Source of the DNA: Fibrobacterota bacterium
GTDB lineage: Bacteria > Fibrobacterota > Chitinivibrionia > Chitinivibrionales > JANQEN01
Length of the DNA stretch: 6,652 nt
Assembly (NCBI GenBank): GCA_030619215.1
Contig: JAUXBV010000197.1
Coordinates: forward strand, 1-6,652
Direction of reading: 5' to 3'
In this document: piece after piece, positions 1 to 5,477 of the stretch
How positions within the stretch are numbered: position 1 is the stretch's first letter
Layout of the letters: each line of letters begins with the position of its first letter
Notes under the pieces: model-generated
The model's database searches: none
Seen by the model: only the letters and a program-made list of their open reading frames with translations
What the model was told of the DNA's origin: nothing
Made by a program: the position numbers and the translations under genes

Positions 1-136
1 CCGCTTCAATAATGTCAACCTTCAACCTTGCCAGCTGCCGTGCAATGCGAATTTTCTGATTCATAGACAGGCTGGAAGGAAGACTTTGCTCGCCGTCCCT
101 CAATGTTGTGTCGAATATAAATACTCTGTTTTTCAT
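1..136 (-). CDS. leuA: 2-isopropylmalate synthase, N-terminal fragment (cut by window edge)
   Basis: This enzyme condenses 2-oxoisovalerate with acetyl-CoA to give 2-isopropylmalate, the first committed step of leucine synthesis, in the cytoplasm. Only the first 45 codons are inside the window. They contain the family signature [11 protein letters not shown] at residues 8-18, whose Arg and Asp belong to the active site of the HMGL-like TIM barrel, followed by SLPSSLS and a helix ending in VDIIEA. The segment after GEQ resembles the E. coli LeuA form (ALQASLS) more than the SPGASL form of many other bacteria; that comparison is from memory. The ATG at 136 is preceded by an AGGGG ribosome site about 9 bases upstream. 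It starts 21 bases after ilvC and is the fourth gene of the operon. Related HMGL-like enzymes such as citramalate synthase share the signature, but the ilv context and the pattern favour LeuA. Confidence 0.9.
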   Translation of the reverse strand, partial: MKNRVFIFDTTLRDGEQSLPSSLSMNQKIRIARQLARLKVDIIEA

Positions 137-157
137 TGTGATTTACCCCTGATAAAT

Positions 158-1261
158 TTATTTGTTTCCTTGCCTTCCGCCAACACCTTTTGTTTTCTGT
201 GTAACGACTTTTGCTTTTTCCTTTGAGCGCAAGTTTCTGACGGCAGACCCTGCGCGCCACATTTCGGAATGTCCCATCTCCGATAACTCCCTGTCTAAAA
301 TCTCCTGATAATTCTTCCTGCCGCATGCGGAGATCACACGCCGCGTCTCTTTTCCTTCCTTTACCGATTTATATAATTGTTCAAATAACGGGAGTACCGC
401 TTTTTTGAATTTCGGCTTCCAGTCAAGGGCGCCGCGTTGTGCTGTTGCGGAGCAGTTCGAGTACATCCAGTCCATACCCTTTTCGTCAACCAGGCGTATC
501 AGGCTCTGGGTAAGCTCTTCCACGGTTTCATTGAAGGATTCGCTGGGTGAATGGCCGTGTTTGCGCAGCACGTCATATTGTGCTTCCATAATTGCCGCCA
601 GAGCGCCCATAAGCACACCCCGTTCGCCGGTGAGGTCGCTGTACACCTCGTTTTCAAAGGTTGTCCCAAAGAGGTAGCCGGAGCCTATACCAATACCAAG
701 TGCAAGGCAGCGCTGCTTCGCCCTGCCGGTTGCATCCTGGAAAACCGCATAGCTCGAATTGATTCCTGCGCCGGATAAAAAGTTTCTTCGCACCGATGTT
801 CCGCTTCCCTTCGGTGCAACCAGGATAACATCAACATCACCGGGCGGTACGACTTTTGTCCGGTCTCTGTATACAATAGAGAAACCATGTGAAAAGTAGA
901 GAGCGTCGCCGGGTTTGAGACGCTTCTTTATTGTCGGCCAGATTAGACTCTGTGCCGCGTCATTCACCAGCATAGAGATAATGGTGCCTTTTTCCGCGGC
1001 CTCTTCCAGGTCAAAGAGTGTTTTCCCCGGTTTCCACCCGTCTTTTACGGCACGACTCCAGTCTTTCTTAAATGCCTTTGCCTGGCCGACAATGACATTA
1101 ATGCCGTTGTCCTTCAGGTTCAGCGACTGCGCCGGTCCCTGTACACCGTATCCTATAACCGCGACGGTCTCATTCTTCAGAATTTTTCGTGCTTTGGCAA
1201 TAGGAAATTCCTTTCGTACCACCACATTTTCTTTTACGCCACCAAAGTCAATTACTGCCAT
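158..1261 (-). CDS. ilvC: Ketol-acid reductoisomerase (NAD(P)H, Mg2+), Ilv5-like form
   Basis: It isomerises and reduces 2-acetolactate (or 2-aceto-2-hydroxybutyrate) to the dihydroxyacid in valine, isoleucine and leucine synthesis. The 367-residue product has the Rossmann fingerprint GYGVQG at 37-42 and the SHGF motif with the active-site His125. The likely metal ligands are Asp209 and Glu213 in SDLTGERG, then Glu245 and Glu249 in NETVEE. The substrate loop is CSATAQRGALDW (270-281). Stretches such as DVILVAPKGSGT, GINSSYAVF and GHSPSESFNETVEELTQSL match the yeast Ilv5-like group rather than the roughly 330-residue bacterial class. The cofactor loop after the second strand (GQAKAFKKDW, 59-68) is unusual and ends in Asp67. 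A Lys-rich tail (about 346-367) follows the usual VRxLR end. The ATG at 1261 has an AAGGA site 6 bases upstream. The gene sits 40 bases after ilvN. Confidence 0.96.
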   Translation of the reverse strand: MAVIDFGGVKENVVVRKEFPIAKARKILKNETVAVIGYGVQGPAQSLNLKDNGINVIVGQAKAFKKDWSRAVKDGWKPGKTLFDLEEAAEKGTIISMLVNDAAQSLIWPTIKKRLKPGDALYFSHGFSIVYRDRTKVVPPGDVDVILVAPKGSGTSVRRNFLSGAGINSSYAVFQDATGRAKQRCLALGIGIGSGYLFGTTFENEVYSDLTGERGVLMGALAAIMEAQYDVLRKHGHSPSESFNETVEELTQSLIRLVDEKGMDWMYSNCSATAQRGALDWKPKFKKAVLPLFEQLYKSVKEGKETRRVISACGRKNYQEILDRELSEMGHSEMWRAGSAVRNLRSKEKAKVVTQKTKGVGGRQGNK

Positions 1262-1301
1262 AGGTTATCCTTTTTTTATTGTTGTTATAGTTAAAACATT
1301 C

Positions 1302-1784
1302 TCAGTTCTTTGCCTCTGCCATTGCTATTTTTCCCGACCTGATCAGCTCCTTTATACCATAAGGCCGTACCAGCGTAATAAAATTATCTATTGTTGAACT
1401 TGTCCCTGACATCTCCACAATAATGGATGATGATGAAGCTGATGCAATTTTGCCGTTGAAGGTATTGATAAGCGTTAATATTTCCTGGCGGCTTCCCTTT
1501 GTTGTGTGGATATTGGTAAGCATGAGCTCCCTGTCAATAACAGGCTCATTGTGAAAATCTTTAACCTTTATAACGTCAATAAGCCGGTTAAGCTGTTTCA
1601 CAACCTGCTCAAGGATATTTGCATCCCCGCTTACAACAATGGTCAAGTGTGATATGGTCGGGTTTTCCGTTATACCACAGGCGATACTGGAAATATTATA
1701 TCCCCTGCTTGAGAACAACCCGGCAATACGGGAAAGCGCGCCGCTGTGATTTTCTACGAATAAAGAGATAGTGTGCAGACTCAT
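1302..1784 (-). CDS. ilvN: Acetolactate synthase small (regulatory) subunit
   Basis: This is the regulatory subunit that activates the large subunit and usually confers valine feedback inhibition. The 160-residue product has the normal length of the family (E. coli IlvH is about 163). An N-terminal ACT domain spans about residues 3-75, with ENHSGALSRIAGLFSSRGYNI, and a second ALS small-subunit C-terminal domain follows (EIxTLINTFNGKI, then VEMSGTSSTIDNF). Asn12, Gly15 and Asn30 occupy the positions of the valine-binding residues of E. coli IlvH (Asn11, Gly14, Asn29), so valine sensitivity is probably kept; this is inference from alignment by eye. Its ATG overlaps the ilvB stop codon in ATGA, and its GGAGG ribosome site lies inside the end of ilvB, which indicates translational coupling and matched subunit levels. 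Confidence 0.96.
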   Translation of the reverse strand: MSLHTISLFVENHSGALSRIAGLFSSRGYNISSIACGITENPTISHLTIVVSGDANILEQVVKQLNRLIDVIKVKDFHNEPVIDRELMLTNIHTTKGSRQEILTLINTFNGKIASASSSSIIVEMSGTSSTIDNFITLVRPYGIKELIRSGKIAMAEAKN

Positions 1785-3505
1785 TTTTCCTCCATTATCT
1801 GATCAAGGGATTTTCCGGCGGGAACCATGGGAAATACATTTTCCTCTCTTGACACAATAAACTCCATAATAGCAGGCCCTTCAATTTTCAAACCTTTCCT
1901 GAGAACCGGAAGCATCTCTGAGGGCTTTTCCGCCCTGAAGGCCGGAATGTTGTAGCTTTTGGCTAATGCAATAAAATCGGGCACATATTTTTTACGGCAT
2001 TTTTCAGGCTCTTTACATTCACCACACGTATTGTCCTCCATAAGGCAGGTTGAGCTATAGCGTTTGTTATAAAAAAGCTCCTGCCATTGCCTCACCATAC
2101 CGAGATATCCGTTGTTTAAAATAACCACCTTGACAGGAATGTTGTTCAGTGAGATTGTTGCCAGCTCCTGTATGTTCATCTGAATAGAGCCGTCTCCAGC
2201 AATGTCAATAACCGGTTTGTTCAATCCAAGCGCCGCGCCCATTGCCGCGGGCATACCGTATCCCATGGCACCCAGGCCGCCGGAGCTGAGAAGCGTCCTC
2301 GGTTTTGTATAGCGATAGTAATGGGCCGCCCACATCTGATTCTGCCCGACCTCTGTTGCGATAACCGCTTCCCCCTTAGTCTCTTTATATATAGCTTCAA
2401 CAACAGCCTGGGGCTTTATCTCCTCCTTTGACTTGGGATAGGAAAAAAGTGCCCTGCCTTTCCATTTGGAAACCTGCCTGTTCCACGCCGCATAATCGCC
2501 CGGCTCAATGATTTTGTTAAGCTGGGTAAGGATGTTTTTTGCGTCTCCCACAACAGGAATATCAACTTTAATGATTTTTGAGATTGCAGCAGGATCAATA
2601 TCCATATGAATAATCTTTGCATAGGGTGCGAAGTTGTTTACATCGCCGGTAACGCGGTCGTCGAAACGGACTCCAATAGAGATGATAAGGTCTGAATTAT
2701 GCAGGGTGTAGTTTGCCGCTTTTGTTCCGTGCATACCGGGCATACCGAGAAAGAGCCTGTGTGTTCCGGGAAATCCGCCAAGGCCCATGAGTGTTGTGGT
2801 AACCGGGATGTTTGTCTTTTCAGCAAGCTCAAGAAGCTCATTATGCGCGCCGGAGATGATAATTCCCCCGCCCGCAAAAATTACCGGCCTTTTTGCCCCT
2901 TTAATTAATGACGCAGCCCTTTTTATTTGCTGCGGATGCCCCACGATGTTCGGTTTATAACTGCGAATAATGACCTCTTTGGGGTATTCATAATGTGCAA
3001 GAGTAGCCTTTGAAATATCCATTGGTATATCGATAAGAACAGGCCCCGGGCGGCCTGTGCCTGCAATGTAAAAAGCTTTTTTTATGGTACAGGGCAGCTC
3101 CTTGATTGTCTTTACCAGAAAGTTGTGTTTTGTTATGGGGCGGGAAATACCGACCATATCAGCTTCCTGGAATGCATCGGTTCCAAGAATCGGTGTGCTC
3201 ACCTGGCCTGTGATTGCAACGACTGGTATGCTGTCAAGATAAGCCGCGGCTATGCCGGTAACCAGGTTGGTTGCACCGGGGCCCGATGTTGAAAGACAGA
3301 CTCCGACCTTGCCGGTAGCCCGTGCATACCCGTCCGCGGCATGCGCTGCGGCCTGCTCATGGCGGGTCAGTATCACTTTAACCTTTTTCGCACCGTAGAG
3401 AGCGTCAAAGATCGGGATTACCACTCCGCCCGGATAACCGAAGATAAGGTCGACCTTTTCCTGTATTAAAGCATCGACTACTATTTGCGCACCTGTCATT
3501 TTCAT
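1781..3505 (-). CDS. ilvB: Acetolactate synthase large (catalytic) subunit with a cysteine-rich insertion
   Basis: This ThDP-, FAD- and Mg2+-dependent enzyme makes acetolactate from two pyruvates, or acetohydroxybutyrate from pyruvate and 2-oxobutyrate. In the 574 residues, the N-terminal ThDP-binding domain carries the catalytic Glu50 in RHEQAAAHAADGYAR. The central FAD domain includes GVRFDDRVTG (278-287). The C-terminal domain has the ThDP-Mg motif starting GDGSIQMN (437-444) and ending in Asn464-Asn465. The MVRQWQE stretch (470-476) keeps the Trp known as a herbicide-contact site in plant enzymes. After RYSST, where most bacterial homologues read directly into the PDFVKLA helix, there are about 18 extra residues with four cysteines (487, 494, 497, 503). 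The ATG at 3505 has a GAGGAA site 5 bases upstream; Met3 is a less likely start. It is the first structural gene behind the attenuator. Confidence 0.97.
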   Translation of the reverse strand: MKMTGAQIVVDALIQEKVDLIFGYPGGVVIPIFDALYGAKKVKVILTRHEQAAAHAADGYARATGKVGVCLSTSGPGATNLVTGIAAAYLDSIPVVAITGQVSTPILGTDAFQEADMVGISRPITKHNFLVKTIKELPCTIKKAFYIAGTGRPGPVLIDIPMDISKATLAHYEYPKEVIIRSYKPNIVGHPQQIKRAASLIKGAKRPVIFAGGGIIISGAHNELLELAEKTNIPVTTTLMGLGGFPGTHRLFLGMPGMHGTKAANYTLHNSDLIISIGVRFDDRVTGDVNNFAPYAKIIHMDIDPAAISKIIKVDIPVVGDAKNILTQLNKIIEPGDYAAWNRQVSKWKGRALFSYPKSKEEIKPQAVVEAIYKETKGEAVIATEVGQNQMWAAHYYRYTKPRTLLSSGGLGAMGYGMPAAMGAALGLNKPVIDIAGDGSIQMNIQELATISLNNIPVKVVILNNGYLGMVRQWQELFYNKRYSSTCLMEDNTCGECKEPEKCRKKYVPDFIALAKSYNIPAFRAEKPSEMLPVLRKGLKIEGPAIMEFIVSREENVFPMVPAGKSLDQIMEEK

Positions 3506-3534
3506 TGTGGTTCCTCAATGTTAAATTTTACCAT

Positions 3535-3563
3535 ATCATACGGAATTCATGCCACATAATAAA
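3535..3563 (-). promoter_or_regulatory. Possible weak internal promoter between attenuator and ilvB
   Basis: A TATGAT hexamer at 3535-3540 lies 17 bases downstream of TTTATT (3558-3563), which matches the -35 consensus at only three positions. If active, it would give a short leader of about 20 bases before ilvB and a basal supply of enzyme that bypasses the attenuator. The -35 overlaps the T-tract of the terminator, and the match may be chance in AT-rich DNA. Confidence 0.25.
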
Positions 3564-3599
3564 AAAAGCCCGCTTCTTTCGGGGAAGCGGGCTTTTTTT
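3561..3599 (-). terminator. Intrinsic terminator of the ilv leader (attenuator terminator)
   Basis: A perfect 9-bp stem (GCCCGCTTC, 3592-3584, with GAAGCGGGC, 3576-3568) encloses a 7-base loop and is followed by seven T on the minus strand. Seven A precede it, so the stem could extend with A-T pairs and the element could also work on the plus strand. It lies 19 bases after the leader peptide stop codon and 55 bases before the ilvB ATG, the usual place of an attenuator terminator. It may also stop read-through from the gene at 3909-5477. Confidence 0.92.
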
Positions 3600-3655
3600 A
3601 TTATTGTCTGTTTAGGTACTACAAACCCGTTTCCCCTCCTTGATTGTTTAGGAGG
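3581..3655 (-). promoter_or_regulatory. Alternative leader RNA structures: 1:2 hairpin and 2:3 antiterminator
   Basis: Segment 1, CCUCCU (3655-3650), lies in the Val20-Leu21-Leu22 codons and pairs perfectly with AGGAGG (3640-3635), with a 9-base loop. Segment 2, GGGGAAACGGGUUU (3636-3623), pairs with AAGCCCGCUUCCCC (3594-3581), with one A-C mismatch and one G-U pair; the latter includes most of the first arm of the terminator. The 1:2 hairpin and the terminator can coexist, whereas the 2:3 pairing excludes both. A ribosome stalled in the Val/Ile/Leu run covers segment 1 and frees segment 2 to form the antiterminator. A ribosome reaching the stop codon covers segment 2, and the terminator forms. 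The pairings are read directly from the sequence; the mechanism is inferred by analogy with the known ilv, leu and trp attenuators. Confidence 0.85.
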
Positions 3656-3714
3656 ACTATAATAATAATCACGACAGATAATATGGTTGATAAAACGGAT
3701 TTTGTAGCTTTCAT
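3619..3714 (-). CDS. Branched-chain amino-acid leader peptide (attenuation)
   Basis: A 31-codon reading frame begins MKATKSVL and ends GGETGL with a TAG stop. Fourteen of its residues are Val, Ile or Leu, including the unbroken run VVIIIIVLL at residues 14-22. This is the hallmark of ilv leader peptides, which sense charged tRNA supply by ribosome stalling; E. coli ilvL and ivbL are the classic examples. The three amino acids sensed are exactly the end products of the operon behind it, which includes leuA. The stop codon is 19 bases before the terminator and the end of the frame lies in the antiterminator segment. No Shine-Dalgarno site precedes the ATG. The alternative, a small membrane protein with a basic start and one hydrophobic segment, cannot be excluded but does not explain the RNA pairings. 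I found no resemblance to a named leader peptide by sequence alone. Confidence 0.87.
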   Translation of the reverse strand: MKATKSVLSTILSVVIIIIVLLNNQGGETGL

Positions 3715-3721
3715 GTTGTAT

Positions 3722-3750
3722 AATATAACGAAAAAAAATTAATAATGCAA
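3722..3750 (-). promoter_or_regulatory. Probable ilv operon promoter upstream of the leader peptide
   Basis: A -10 hexamer TATATT (3722-3727, five of six consensus bases) is spaced 17 bases from TTGCAT (3745-3750), which keeps the important TTG of the -35. The spacer and flanks are very AT-rich with a run of eight T. The predicted start point falls at about 3714-3716, at or just before the leader ATG, so the message would have almost no 5' untranslated region. An overlapping TATTAT (3720-3725) is an alternative -10 in the same place. Confidence 0.55.
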
Positions 3751-3844
3751 TATTTTTTATCGGTTCTGTCGGTAAATTTCTTTATGGAAAATATGTGCGG
3801 TTAATTTTTTTTTAAAGAATCACTATTTCAGGGGGCACTCTGTA

Positions 3845-3883
3845 CCGTAACATCGTAAAATACGCTGGTAAGTTTTGTTACGG
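3845..3883. repeat. Inverted repeat between the membrane sulfatase-like gene and the ilv promoter
   Basis: CCGTAACA (3845-3852) and TGTTACGG (3876-3883) are perfect inverted copies separated by 23 bases. The interval holds a smaller dyad, CGTA-AAA-TACG (3854-3864). It lies about 25 bases after the stop of the 3909-5477 gene and about 95 bases upstream of the ilv -35. There is no T-run after it on the minus strand, so a standard terminator is unlikely. It could be an operator, a 3' end stabilising structure, or chance. Confidence 0.4.
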
Positions 3884-3908
3884 GAAAGACAGGGTTTTCT
3901 CAGGGATA

Positions 3909-5477
3909 CTAATGCGGAAAAAGCCGGTCGGTAACCTCAAAGAATGAATAGGGATGGTCTTCATCTTTAACAGCATAGCATTTGTCAGGCAGCAGCGGCA
4001 AGTGCGCATTAAAGTAATGATTAAACAAAACCCGGAATGAATTGACCGGAGTAATTGTCGGGTAGAGCGTGCCGGTGTCAATATCCGGCATGTAGTAGGC
4101 GTTAAGAATTCCCAGTTTCTGTTTTAATTCCCGATCACTGACGCGGGCATAGCGAAATGTTTTATAGGAGGCAGGGGTCTTCTGATATTCCGAGGGAAAG
4201 GGCCCTTCATCAGACTGCAGAATAATTATCGGCTTCGGCGAGGACTTGTTTATAAGGGAATCAACCAGCGCAAGGATTCTGTTGTTGGTAAAACGCAGTT
4301 GTTCAATATACTGTTCATTCAATGACATCGTTTGTTTCGCCCGATCCGATAATACCGCCCCATTTCTGTCAAAAATATAGGGAAGATGAGGCAGCAGGAA
4401 GTGGGCAAATACAAATGTCGGTTTTTTTAGAGCCGGGATAGTTTTTATTTTTTCAAATTTAAACAGGATAGATCTCCTTGGCGTTGTGTATGCATTAAGC
4501 AGGCCCAGCTTCTCTCCTAAAGGATACAGCGCGGTTGACCGGTACAGGGCCATGGTAAACTCGGGAATCATATAATTGTTCAAGTTGACATCTGCAATTT
4601 CAACCCGCCGGGTAAATATATGGTATGATCCGAAATGAATGTATCGATACCCCAGTGATTTCAGTATCTTCCCCACTATATGATTGTTCATCAGGTTATA
4701 CAACGGTATTTTATTCTTTTCATCTTCTCCGAGACACTCATGCAAGTAGCCTATATACTGCATATTCAGCGATGAGCTCAGGGAGAGGCTTGTGCGTGGA
4801 TAGTTTGCATAACTTTCGGATGCAATATAAAACCCCCGTTGCCGCAGGGCCGAAAGAAAGGGGCTGTTGTCAAAATTATATACCGTTTTCAGCGTGGGTG
4901 CGCCGGCATAACGGTCCAAAACGATATAATAAATATCCCGCATTGGCTGTTTGATTGACTGTACCGATACTAACGGGAAGGCGGACTGTTCCCGGAGGTT
5001 GCCAGGTGCGGTTTTATTGGCAAAAGAGGCGAAGATAATAGTTATAACAGGAACAATAACAAGCAGTAAACCGAACACATTTGCATGGTAGGTGACCGGC
5101 TGCGCTTTGGAGCGGTTTTTTAGCAGTGCCACGGTGCCGGCGGAAAAAATACAGGTCCATATAAAGAGTGTAATTTCGTTACGGCCGATTATCCTGCCGA
5201 ACAGAGTGAATGAAAAGTCCCATATCAGCTCACAGAAATAGCCATAGGAGAAAAAGAGAAATATTCCAAGGGAGGCTATAAACGCCGCAATATGCCAGTC
5301 TTTAACAATAATTTGTAAAATAGAGAGGACAATGCCAGCGGCAGCAGTTACCACAAGTAAAACAATTAGCAGTTCAACAATAGACCAGAGCTCGTGGATA
5401 TTAACTGATAAAAGAATCAAAACCGGCGAGACGGCAAAAAGGAAGGGGTGAAGAACCGGATTGTTTTTCATAACCAT
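3909..5477 (-). CDS. Integral membrane sulfatase-like hydrolase/transferase (alkaline phosphatase superfamily)
   Basis: The 522-residue product has about five membrane segments in its first 152 residues (roughly 10-26, 33-58, 62-83, 103-120 and 132-152), then a large domain that would face the periplasm. That domain resembles the alkaline phosphatase/sulfatase fold. YIVLDRYAG carries a probable metal-binding Asp188, and YPRTSLSLSSSLN places Thr229 or a nearby Ser as the likely nucleophile. FAHFLLPHLPYIF supplies His359 and His364, and IIILQSDEGPFP has Asp423 where related enzymes have a DHG motif. The layout recalls phosphoethanolamine or phosphoglycerol transferases and LTA-synthase-like proteins, so the protein may decorate a lipid or envelope glycan; substrate and reaction cannot be read from the sequence. 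The ATG at 5477 has AGGGGGA about 13 bases upstream, rather far; Met3 is another possible start. It stands alone, ending 195 bases before the ilv leader ATG. Confidence 0.8.
   Translation of the reverse strand: MVMKNNPVLHPFLFAVSPVLILLSVNIHELWSIVELLIVLLVVTAAAGIVLSILQIIVKDWHIAAFIASLGIFLFFSYGYFCELIWDFSFTLFGRIIGRNEITLFIWTCIFSAGTVALLKNRSKAQPVTYHANVFGLLLVIVPVITIIFASFANKTAPGNLREQSAFPLVSVQSIKQPMRDIYYIVLDRYAGAPTLKTVYNFDNSPFLSALRQRGFYIASESYANYPRTSLSLSSSLNMQYIGYLHECLGEDEKNKIPLYNLMNNHIVGKILKSLGYRYIHFGSYHIFTRRVEIADVNLNNYMIPEFTMALYRSTALYPLGEKLGLLNAYTTPRRSILFKFEKIKTIPALKKPTFVFAHFLLPHLPYIFDRNGAVLSDRAKQTMSLNEQYIEQLRFTNNRILALVDSLINKSSPKPIIILQSDEGPFPSEYQKTPASYKTFRYARVSDRELKQKLGILNAYYMPDIDTGTLYPTITPVNSFRVLFNHYFNAHLPLLPDKCYAVKDEDHPYSFFEVTDRLFPH

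Noticed and set aside
405..1397. Plus-strand reading frames of 75-160 codons opposite ilvC and ilvN
   Set aside because: They lie wholly or largely antisense to strongly recognised ilvC and ilvN, show no family features of their own, and have no independent start signals.
2221..2908. Short frames on both strands inside ilvB
   Set aside because: All are out-of-frame or antisense shadows of the ilvB coding sequence, with no recognisable domain.
3561..3714. T-box riboswitch controlling the ilv operon
   Set aside because: T-box leaders are common before ilv genes in Firmicutes, but there is no T-box bulge sequence before the terminator, the leader is too short, and the translated Val/Ile/Leu run with its pairings explains the region better.
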